The notes below the pieces were generated by a model that had not been told where the DNA came from, searched no databases, and saw only the letters and a list, made by a program, of their open reading frames with translations. From the NCBI RefSeq assembly GCF_002887595.1, contig NZ_PEBU01000011.1:157888-221887 (forward strand): a stretch of 64,000 nucleotides of DNA. The letters are read 5' to 3'. Shown here in pieces: positions 38,834 through 44,965 of this stretch; position 1 is the stretch's first letter, and the number at the start of each line of letters is the position of its first letter. The DNA is from Bowmanella denitrificans (GTDB lineage Bacteria > Pseudomonadota > Gammaproteobacteria > Enterobacterales > Alteromonadaceae). Both the position numbers and the translations under genes were made by a program.

Positions 38834-38854
38834 GTGTAAATGAACCCGACATCA
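38834..38854 (+). promoter_or_regulatory. Candidate PrsR upstream activator site (copy 1)
   Basis: GTGTAAA-N7-GACATCA, including TGT-N11-ACA, 83 bases upstream of the -24/-12 element. The same 7+7+7 layout occurs before the second PEP-CTERM gene, while the surrounding sequence differs. Inferred to bind the sigma-54 activator PrsR. Confidence 0.6.
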
Positions 38855-38917
38855 AAACTACTATATATCTAGCTCATCTAGTGCCGTTGAATTGTAATGA
38901 ATCTTTCAGATTAAACA

Positions 38918-38943
38918 AAAAGGCCGCTATATAGCGGCCTTTT
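38918..38943 (-). terminator. Terminator after PEP-CTERM copy 2
   Basis: A perfect 26-base palindrome: AAAAGGCCGCTAT followed directly by its complement, ending in TTTT on either strand. It stands 20 bases beyond the stop of the upstream reverse gene and separates the two PEP-CTERM units. With the promoter and activator site, this accounts for the 304-base gap 38659-38962. Confidence 0.9.
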
Positions 38944-38962
38944 ATGAGCATTATAGCTGTTA

Positions 38963-39727
38963 TTAGCTTTTGCGTCTGGATGCGAAACTCAGACCCAATA
39001 CACCAAGAGCGAATACTGCAAGTGTACCTGGTTCTGGGATTGAGCTACCAGAGAAGTTTGCTGAACCATCAGAAGAAGTTTGACCAACATTGATAGTAAA
39101 AGAACTGAAGAATCTCAGGTCTGCAAACGTGCCGTCAGGCCGTGCGATAGTGTTAGTGTCAAGATTAGCTGCAGCCAGTCCGCCAACAACATCAAAGAAA
39201 CCTGAACCGCCTAAACTCAGGAAATTTCCAAATCCATCACCATTAGCAGTACCTGTAAAGGAGATGCCTGAAGTCTCATGACCAGCAAGGCTTAACCAAA
39301 GGGCGTTGCTACCGGCTTCATCACCAGTGTTTGCCTGGCTTAAACTTGCGTGATCGAATGGGTCTGTTTCAGGTGTGAAATCTACGTACAGATTCAACCA
39401 TCCACCGGCATAAGTAATTACACTGCCAGCTGGGGAGGGCAGAGCTGCACCACCAATCGGAGTAAAACCGCCAAATTGCAGTGTCAACTCACATCCAGAG
39501 CAGAAAGTGCTGAAGCCCATTCCGTTCAGAGTGGTAACACGACCATAACCGGAAACAACACCAGTTACAGGATCGATATCTTGGTGCAATACTGCAGATA
39601 CACCTGAGAAATCGGATGGTGCTTCAGGATCCCAACTAACTCCGCCTACATTAATCACTGCAGCAAAAGTCGGAATGCTGACAGTTGAAACCAGTGCTAC
39701 CAGAGCACCTAAAATAAACTTCTTCAT
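38963..39727 (-). CDS. PEP-CTERM exported protein (copy 2)
   Basis: 254 residues, a paralogue of the protein at 37885 with long identical stretches (GYGRVTTLN, GGWLNLYVDFTPETDPFDH, GISF.GTANGDG). It has a signal peptide (ending TFAAVINVGG), a C-x-x-C pair (FCSGCELTLQFGGF) and the tag IPEPGTLAVFALGVLGLS followed by RRKS. It is a predicted exosortase A substrate, exported and probably embedded in the EPS. It has its own sigma-54 promoter and ends at a strong terminator, so the two copies are separate transcription units and can be tuned independently. Confidence 0.92.
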   Translation of the reverse strand: MKKFILGALVALVSTVSIPTFAAVINVGGVSWDPEAPSDFSGVSAVLHQDIDPVTGVVSGYGRVTTLNGMGFSTFCSGCELTLQFGGFTPIGGAALPSPAGSVITYAGGWLNLYVDFTPETDPFDHASLSQANTGDEAGSNALWLSLAGHETSGISFTGTANGDGFGNFLSLGGSGFFDVVGGLAAANLDTNTIARPDGTFADLRFFSSFTINVGQTSSDGSANFSGSSIPEPGTLAVFALGVLGLSFASRRKS

Positions 39728-39809
39728 ACATCAACTCCAAACTAAAGTTACGACTATTAGGTGCTCCGTGTCGGACATGACCTTTGCTTCCTAACTACAA
39801 CTCCTCCTA

Positions 39810-39825
39810 AGCTATTATCGGGCCA
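39810..39825 (-). promoter_or_regulatory. Sigma-54 (-24/-12) promoter of PEP-CTERM copy 2
   Basis: On the minus strand it reads TGGCCC-GATAA-TAGCT with GG and GC correctly 12 apart. The predicted start near 39799 gives a leader of about 71 bases. Confidence 0.8.
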
Positions 39826-39888
39826 AGTTTTTTATGCGATTGATTTTATTGCGTTTTTGTTGTTTGTGGGGGCGGGGGAAATATGAAG

Positions 39889-39909
39889 GTGTAAACTAAG
39901 CTGACATCA
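39889..39909 (+). promoter_or_regulatory. Candidate PrsR upstream activator site (copy 2)
   Basis: GTGTAAA-N7-GACATCA, identical in both outer heptamers to the element at 38834-38854 but with a different spacer. It lies 64 bases upstream of the sigma-54 element and contains TGT-N11-ACA. Confidence 0.6.
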
Positions 39910-39957
39910 TTGTTTGTGAAAATGACAAGTGTATTGCGAAGTACAATCTGCCTCCGC

Positions 39958-40782
39958 CTAAATAGAGTCTACATTCTTTAGTTGTGCATCTACAGATTGG
40001 GTGATTGAAGTCAGCATATGTTTGAAGCCTGGCGTGAGATTCCTTAGCAGTAGTTCTGGATTGATATAGTATGGAGCTCTAATTCCATGATATTCGACCG
40101 CTGGACCAATTTGGTCGAACTCTATACCAACAAATTTCATACTTCTGGCCAGTCTCGGCTCCATCATTACGAAAGTATGTTTTATTCCTGCTTGAATGAC
40201 TACGGATGCCGCTGTTAAGTAAAGCCCGATGGCGATAAATGGGAAGCAACGAAGTTCCTTTTCTGAGTATGTGTATTCGTTGATTACACCTGTTTCAGCA
40301 CCCTTGAACTTATCGGTTTGCCGCCTTCTGAACTGCGCTGGTACGGCTAATCTCGAGATTTCACAAATTTCACTACGAGCAAAATTGGAGGGGTTTATCT
40401 TGTCGCTTCCTATTGCATTAGAGCAATACTTCTCAATTGGGAGCAACTGAGATTCCTCTGTAGGTCTAACTATACGTACAGTCCCAGCAAAGTTACCTGT
40501 TCTGATATGTTTTATCATGCAGAGGATTGAGTATGCGTCAAAGTCATCCATTTCGATTCCATCCGGATTCTCGTCCTCAAACTTCAATTCTTTGCAGTAG
40601 ACTTGATGTCTTATGCTAAATGCTTCTGCCCTTGCTGCTTCGTCTAGTGCCAGCGTGGGGGTGAGAAACTCAGAAAAGTGCTTGGTTATATTGGTTGCCT
40701 CGCGGTTTACCATATACCCCATTGCTCTTTTAACGATTGGGCCTATAACTGGACGTTCTGCCAACCAGCGGAGTTTCTTCAC
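39958..40782 (-). CDS. PEP-CTERM/exosortase-associated acyltransferase (N-acyl amino acid synthase-like)
   Basis: 274 residues, GTG start (40780-40782) after a GAGAGG site. The core (EAFSIRHQVYCKELKFED, later EICEISRLAVP) resembles the autoinducer-synthase/N-acyl-amino-acid-synthase branch of the GNAT fold, the type found in exosortase loci. Such enzymes use acyl-ACP to acylate an amino group. The acyl carrier protein at 30580 could be the donor, but this is inference. It is preceded by a perfect 18-bp tandem repeat carrying sigma-54-type elements and is divergent from the protease gene. Confidence 0.82.
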   Translation of the reverse strand: MKKLRWLAERPVIGPIVKRAMGYMVNREATNITKHFSEFLTPTLALDEAARAEAFSIRHQVYCKELKFEDENPDGIEMDDFDAYSILCMIKHIRTGNFAGTVRIVRPTEESQLLPIEKYCSNAIGSDKINPSNFARSEICEISRLAVPAQFRRRQTDKFKGAETGVINEYTYSEKELRCFPFIAIGLYLTAASVVIQAGIKHTFVMMEPRLARSMKFVGIEFDQIGPAVEYHGIRAPYYINPELLLRNLTPGFKHMLTSITQSVDAQLKNVDSI

Positions 40783-40810
40783 TTTTGACCTCTCAATAAA
40801 TGATCCATTT

Positions 40811-40846
40811 AGCAGTGCCTGAGCCGATAGCAGTGCCTGAGCCGAT
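40811..40846 (-). repeat. Perfect 18-bp tandem repeat forming two sigma-54 promoters
   Basis: Two identical, abutting copies of an 18-mer (40811-40828 and 40829-40846). On the minus strand each contains CGGCTC-AGGCA-CTGCT, a -24/-12 element with GG and GC 12 apart. Transcription starts near 40800 and 40818 would give leaders of about 17 and 35 bases to the GTG start of the acyltransferase. Confidence 0.72.
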
Positions 40847-41088
40847 ATTGATAATGCTGTAATCGATCTTCAACTTCTCTCGATCCGGTTACTTCATCAT
40901 TTAACAAAGAAATAAACAACAACTAGCGTATTCACTACCCGCATTGAAACTCTAGCAAGCTTTACAACTAAAATGTATCAGAACAGAATAAATTGAAAGT
41001 AGTTGTTGGCGTTGTTGACTTCAAACGTTTGAAACATTGGCAATGTCATCATTAGTCTATCAATCTTATTTCAAATCTGGGGATATAT
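40847..41088. other. Divergent intergenic region, acyltransferase / protease
   Basis: AT-rich stretch between the duplicated promoter and the protease start. I see no clear sigma-54 element on the plus strand (a TGGC near 41038 lacks the GC at -12), no clear hairpin, and no copy of the GTGTAAA-N7-GACATCA motif. The protease promoter is not identified. Confidence 0.5.
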
Positions 41089-41844
41089 GTGAAGAACATA
41101 CTGACAATTGTCTTATTTTTGTTGTCCAGTGCTTATGTCAGTGCTACCGACTTTGAGAATCTGGTTAAGAACAATAAATCGGCGGTGGTAGGGGTTGGCA
41201 TATTTGACCCTTTGGGCTCACCTCGTAGTCAACTGCAAGGGACCGGGTTTGCCATTGGTGATGGTACATTAGTGGCGACTAACTTCCATGTTGTAGAGCG
41301 TGCGTTGGAGGAAGGTAGCCAGCAGCGGCGGGTGGTCTTTATTGGTACCGGCAACAACCCACAAATTAGTCAGGCAGAAATTGTTAAAACGGATCCTGCA
41401 CATGATTTGGCGATACTTCGCATAGAGCAAAAAGTGGCTAATGTACTTTCGTTATCCACTGGCGGTAGCCTGCCAGACGGCAGGGAAGTGGCGTTTACCG
41501 GTTATCCTATTGGTGCAGTGTTAGGTTTGTATCCGGCTACTCATAAAGGGATGGTGGCAGCGACAACCCCGGTGGTTATTCCCAGCGCCAACGCACAGCA
41601 ATTGAGTTTGGAAGTGCTGAAAAGATTGCGAGAGCCATTTATGGTGTATCAGTTAGATGCCACTGCATACCCAGGTAATAGTGGTAGTCCGGTATATGAC
41701 GTTAAAACGGGTGAGGTTGTGGCCATCATTAACAAAGTTTTTGTAAAAGAAAGCAAAGAATCGGCCTTGTCTGCCCCCAGTGGAATCACTTATGCTATTC
41801 CAGTAAAATACCTGCGCGATTTGTTGGCTGAAGCGAGTCTGTAG
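41089..41844 (+). CDS. Exported trypsin-like serine protease
   Basis: 251 residues starting at GTG 41089. The signal peptide ends near SSAYVSA. The catalytic triad is visible: His 67 in ATNFHVVE, Asp 106 in PAHDLAIL, Ser 198 in PGNSGSPV. It is a single chymotrypsin-fold domain of the HtrA/Deg class without a PDZ domain. It may process proteins in the periplasm; being next to the PEP-CTERM and HPr-rel-A genes suggests a role in their maturation, but that is inference. It lies 132 bases before the twin-arginine gene, whose own promoter is in the gap. Confidence 0.85.
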   Translation: MKNILTIVLFLLSSAYVSATDFENLVKNNKSAVVGVGIFDPLGSPRSQLQGTGFAIGDGTLVATNFHVVERALEEGSQQRRVVFIGTGNNPQISQAEIVKTDPAHDLAILRIEQKVANVLSLSTGGSLPDGREVAFTGYPIGAVLGLYPATHKGMVAATTPVVIPSANAQQLSLEVLKRLREPFMVYQLDATAYPGNSGSPVYDVKTGEVVAIINKVFVKESKESALSAPSGITYAIPVKYLRDLLAEASL

Positions 41845-41864
41845 AGCGTCGGTTTTTTTTACAG
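41845..41864 (-). promoter_or_regulatory. Partial copy of the candidate PrsR activator site
   Basis: On the minus strand: TGTAAA-N7-GAC, matching the inner part of the motif found at both PEP-CTERM promoters (last bases differ). It ends 50 bases upstream of the sigma-54 element at 41915. Weaker than the other two. Confidence 0.35.
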
Positions 41865-41914
41865 TGACATAGTGTAATTTCATATTTAGCCTTAATTATC
41901 AGTGCATTGCATGG

Positions 41915-41930
41915 TGGCATGAAATGTGCA
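41915..41930 (+). promoter_or_regulatory. Sigma-54 (-24/-12) promoter of the HPr-rel-A cassette
   Basis: TGGCAT-GAAAT-GTGCA with GG and GC 12 apart. The predicted start near 41941 gives a leader of about 35 bases to ATG 41977. It would drive the four genes up to 44947 and possibly prsK/prsR. Confidence 0.72.
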
Positions 41931-41976
41931 TTTTATTTGGCTAACGGTATTGCAATAACTTAACGAGCAACTGAGT

Positions 41977-42696
41977 ATGAGCGATAAGCAGTCTTCACAA
42001 AATGAAGTAACGCAACAAACTCCGACTAATAATGGGGCCCACACTGGCAATTCCAGACGTCGGTTTATACTTGGTGCCGCTGCTCCGGTTGTTTTAAGCG
42101 TTATCAGTAAGCCTGTTATGGCTACTGGTAGGGTCTGTACTATTTCTGGGTTTACGTCGGTTAATCCTTCTGGGGTGGCTCGACATACAACATCGGGTTG
42201 TGGTGGATTGAGTCCTGGTGCCTGGAGAAATCCCTATTCAGGTAATTCTGATGGTGGTTATCAGTATTGGGCTGCTGTAGGCGTTGTTCCCCCCAAGCCC
42301 TCAGAAAGTATGTCTGGTGTAAACAGTAGTAATATTAATTACCTCAGAGACCAGTATTTCAGCTACTTTGGTTTGAGTAGTCGCCCTAAGACTTACAAGC
42401 CAGAAACCATGTTCGGTGACATATTCAGTACAGGTAGCTACCTGAATATGAGCTTATATGACATTCTGAATGGTGATGGCAGCAAATTAGCTAAATTTGC
42501 GGCTACAGCCTTTCTTAATGCGTCATATTTTGGTTGGGGTGTCACAGAATTAAACAAAATTCACCCCCTTGACGTTGTCGCTTTGTATGATGCGCTGCCG
42601 GGTGCCTATGTTAGAACAACTTCAGGAAGCCAGGTTGTTAGACCTGGAGATGGTGAGTTGAAGAACTTCTTCGAAAATTTACAGCATTACGTGTAA
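41977..42696 (+). CDS. Twin-arginine-signal protein of unknown function heading the HPr-rel-A cassette
   Basis: 239 residues. Residues 27-29 are RRR followed by F-I-L-G and a hydrophobic stretch ending PVMATG, a good Tat signal, so it is probably exported folded. The mature part has Cys 54 and a motif GCGGLSPGAWRNP (about 72-84) that recalls the 'SPGYWKNH' motif of other secreted proteins. It is rich in Gly, Ser and Tyr and otherwise unlike families I know. It is followed by a PqqD-like protein, an HprK-like kinase and a nucleotidyltransferase. It may be the substrate or structural product of that cassette. Confidence 0.7.
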   Translation: MSDKQSSQNEVTQQTPTNNGAHTGNSRRRFILGAAAPVVLSVISKPVMATGRVCTISGFTSVNPSGVARHTTSGCGGLSPGAWRNPYSGNSDGGYQYWAAVGVVPPKPSESMSGVNSSNINYLRDQYFSYFGLSSRPKTYKPETMFGDIFSTGSYLNMSLYDILNGDGSKLAKFAATAFLNASYFGWGVTELNKIHPLDVVALYDALPGAYVRTTSGSQVVRPGDGELKNFFENLQHYV

Positions 42697-42711
42697 TTTT
42701 ATACTCCCTCC

Positions 42712-42981
42712 GTGTCTGCTATCGATACAGAGTTAAATCCTGGGTTTCTTACCTACCATTCAAGTGATGGAGGCTGGGTGTTGTATAGCACAGCCTCTGA
42801 TGCCACTATTTTCCTTGATTCGTCTTCCGTCGAGCTGGTTCAACGCTACAGAGATGCCACACCTGTTAACAGAGAGGCGTTCATATCTGCCTTAGCAGAA
42901 GCGGACGTCGAGGTTGTGGAGCTGAGTGAAATACAGCAAAGCCTGGATAGATTGTTTGAATTAGGCTTGTTAAGTGACTAG
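42712..42981 (+). CDS. PqqD-like protein of the HPr-rel-A system
   Basis: 89 residues from a GTG start (42712). The layout, with GWVLYSTASDATIFLDSSSVELV in the middle and LFELGLLSD at the end, is that of the PqqD-family 'peptide chaperone' of HPr-rel-A cassettes. PqqD proteins bind precursor peptides and present them to modifying enzymes. The upstream region (CTCCCTCC) has no recognisable ribosome site, so it may depend on coupling to the preceding gene. The kinase follows after 9 bases. Confidence 0.78.
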   Translation: MSAIDTELNPGFLTYHSSDGGWVLYSTASDATIFLDSSSVELVQRYRDATPVNREAFISALAEADVEVVELSEIQQSLDRLFELGLLSD

Positions 42982-42990
42982 GGAGGCGAT

Positions 42991-43851
42991 GTGAGCAGGG
43001 AGTCCGCAGTATTTTTTCGGGCCGGGCGTTTTACCGCTAGTCTCACAACGTCTATTCCATCTGTGTTGGCGGGCATAAAGCAGCTTTACCCAATATCAAA
43101 TCGGCAGGATGATTTTGCTGATTTTCATATTGCTCTAAAGAAAAGGCGCTGGTATTCCCCTCAGGTCTTGTTTAGCTTAAACAATCGGCAGCCATTTTCA
43201 CCTTTACCTTATGGGCAAGCCTTACCATTATTGGAGTGGGGGCTAAATTGGTGCGTTACCCAGCATTATCATCAGGCATTAGTCATGCATGCCGCAGTGG
43301 TAGAAAAAGCCGGCAAAGCCCTGATTTTGCCTGGTTCGCCGGGATCAGGGAAAAGCACTTTGTGTGCGGCATTAGTGTCTGCTGGTGGATGGCGTTTGTT
43401 TTCCGATGAATTAGCTTTGGTGGCACTGGATACCCCCTGGTTGGAGCCCAATCCACGCCCGATTAGTCTTAAAAATCGCTCCATCGATATCATCAAAGAG
43501 TTCAGTTGCGGCCAGATCTTTACTGAATCGGTGAAAGATACCCTCAAAGGCACCGTTGCCCATATGTGCCCGCCACAAAATGCGACATCGCAGTGGCAGC
43601 AAGGAGCGGAACCGGCCTTAATAATATTCCCCAAGTATCAGCAAGGGGTAAAAAGTAACTTGCAACCGGTGAGTGCTGGCGCCGCTTTCATGCGACTGGT
43701 TGAAAACAGTTTCAATTATCATATTCTCGGAGCGGCTGGATTCCGGGCGATGGCGGGTCTGATGGACAAGGTGCGCTGTTTTGATTATGTGTATGATGGC
43801 AATCTGGAACACGCCATTGGTCAGTGCGATGAACTGGTGGCCAATGTTTAA
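42991..43851 (+). CDS. HprK-related kinase A
   Basis: 286 residues from GTG 42991 (GGGAGG site). The Walker A motif GSPGSGKST (115-123) and an early H-A-A-V-V stretch before it match HPr kinase/phosphorylase-like enzymes. This is the HprK-related family that occurs with PqqD-like and nucleotidyltransferase genes, not with HPr. Its substrate is unknown. It overlaps the nucleotidyltransferase gene by 8 bases (ATGTTTAA). Confidence 0.85.
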   Translation: MSRESAVFFRAGRFTASLTTSIPSVLAGIKQLYPISNRQDDFADFHIALKKRRWYSPQVLFSLNNRQPFSPLPYGQALPLLEWGLNWCVTQHYHQALVMHAAVVEKAGKALILPGSPGSGKSTLCAALVSAGGWRLFSDELALVALDTPWLEPNPRPISLKNRSIDIIKEFSCGQIFTESVKDTLKGTVAHMCPPQNATSQWQQGAEPALIIFPKYQQGVKSNLQPVSAGAAFMRLVENSFNYHILGAAGFRAMAGLMDKVRCFDYVYDGNLEHAIGQCDELVANV

Positions 43852-44947
43852 TCGTAGCCTGGTCGCCCAGTTGATTCGCAAGCCAGAATCCGCACAAAGC
43901 TTTACTAAAGGAGACTGGGATCTGCTGCTGCAACAGGCATACAGTGCTGGGGTTCTGGCACGTTTGTACTGGTTACTGGAGCGTAGCAATCTAATCAGTC
44001 AGGTTCCACAGCAATTACAATGGCATTTTCAATCAGCTTGGTGCTTTGCACAAACGCATCAGAAAGGGGTACTGCGTGAAGTGCAATATATCTGTCAGGC
44101 ATTGAAAATGAGTGGCGTGGCACCGGTGTTTCTAAAAGGTGCGGCTTATATTCTTTGCCAAGACGACAGCTACCATGGCCGGGTATTTAGTGATGTTGAT
44201 ATTTTCGTACCCAAAGAAGCGCTGGCGAATATCGAACAACTGCTGGGTTGGCATGGATGGCAATTTGCCGAAAAGGATGAGTACGACGATAAATACTATC
44301 GGCAATGGATGCATGAATTACCCCCTATGATCCATGCTGAGCGTGGCACGGCGCTGGATGTGCACCATAATTTGCTGCCGTTGATCGGTAGAATAAAGTT
44401 AAATGCTGATTTACTTCACCAGGGTGCACAAAGGATATCCAGTGACTACAAAGTGCTGGCGGTACAAGATAGGGTGCTGCACAGCGCAGCCCATTTGCTG
44501 CTTAACGGTGAGTTTGAACATGGGTTTCGGGATATCAGCGACATCTACCTGCTGATTATCCAGCACCAGAGCACGGACTTCTGGTCACAGCTCAGTCAGC
44601 GTGCCATTGAGCTTGGACTGAACCGGATATTGTTGTATTGCCTGGATGTGTTGATCGACCAGTTTGCCCTTAGTGTTCCTGCTGAGGTGCTGGCCAATTT
44701 GAGCCAAAGCCCCAATTCACCGAATGCCAGGCTAAGAAACCTGATGAAGTTTTTGCATACCCGGGCACTACAACCTGCGCATCCTAGCTGTACGGATAGT
44801 TGGTCTGATTGGGCGGTGTTTATATTGTTTTTGCGCAGTCATTGGATGAAGATGCCTGTTAGCACTCTGCTGCTACATTTGACCCGCAAAGCCTGGATCA
44901 AGCCTTTACTTGACTGGTATAAAAGTCGTCATCAAGCTAACGCCTGA
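43844..44947 (+). CDS. Nucleotidyltransferase family protein of the HPr-rel-A cassette
   Basis: About 367 residues from ATG 43844, inside the end of the kinase gene. The core FLKGAAYILCQDDSYHGRVFSDVDIFVPKEA shows the G-x-D-x-D-type metal site (SDVDIFV) of the NTP_transf_5 family, followed by LDVHHNLLPL. It may add a nucleotide to a protein or small molecule. The family is often linked to EPS and exosortase regions. It is followed by prsK after 18 bases, tying the cassette to the regulators. Confidence 0.78.
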   Translation: MFNRSLVAQLIRKPESAQSFTKGDWDLLLQQAYSAGVLARLYWLLERSNLISQVPQQLQWHFQSAWCFAQTHQKGVLREVQYICQALKMSGVAPVFLKGAAYILCQDDSYHGRVFSDVDIFVPKEALANIEQLLGWHGWQFAEKDEYDDKYYRQWMHELPPMIHAERGTALDVHHNLLPLIGRIKLNADLLHQGAQRISSDYKVLAVQDRVLHSAAHLLLNGEFEHGFRDISDIYLLIIQHQSTDFWSQLSQRAIELGLNRILLYCLDVLIDQFALSVPAEVLANLSQSPNSPNARLRNLMKFLHTRALQPAHPSCTDSWSDWAVFILFLRSHWMKMPVSTLLLHLTRKAWIKPLLDWYKSRHQANA

Positions 44948-44965
44948 TTAAAGAGAGAAAATAAC

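Noticed and set aside
41937..41953. Second sigma-54-like element (TGGCTA ... TTGC) before the Tat gene
   Set aside because: GG and GC are 13 apart instead of 12; the element at 41915 is better spaced.
43781..43843. Longer N-terminus for the nucleotidyltransferase of the HPr-rel-A cassette
   Set aside because: It would overlap the kinase by about 70 bases; ATG 43844 gives the usual short overlap.
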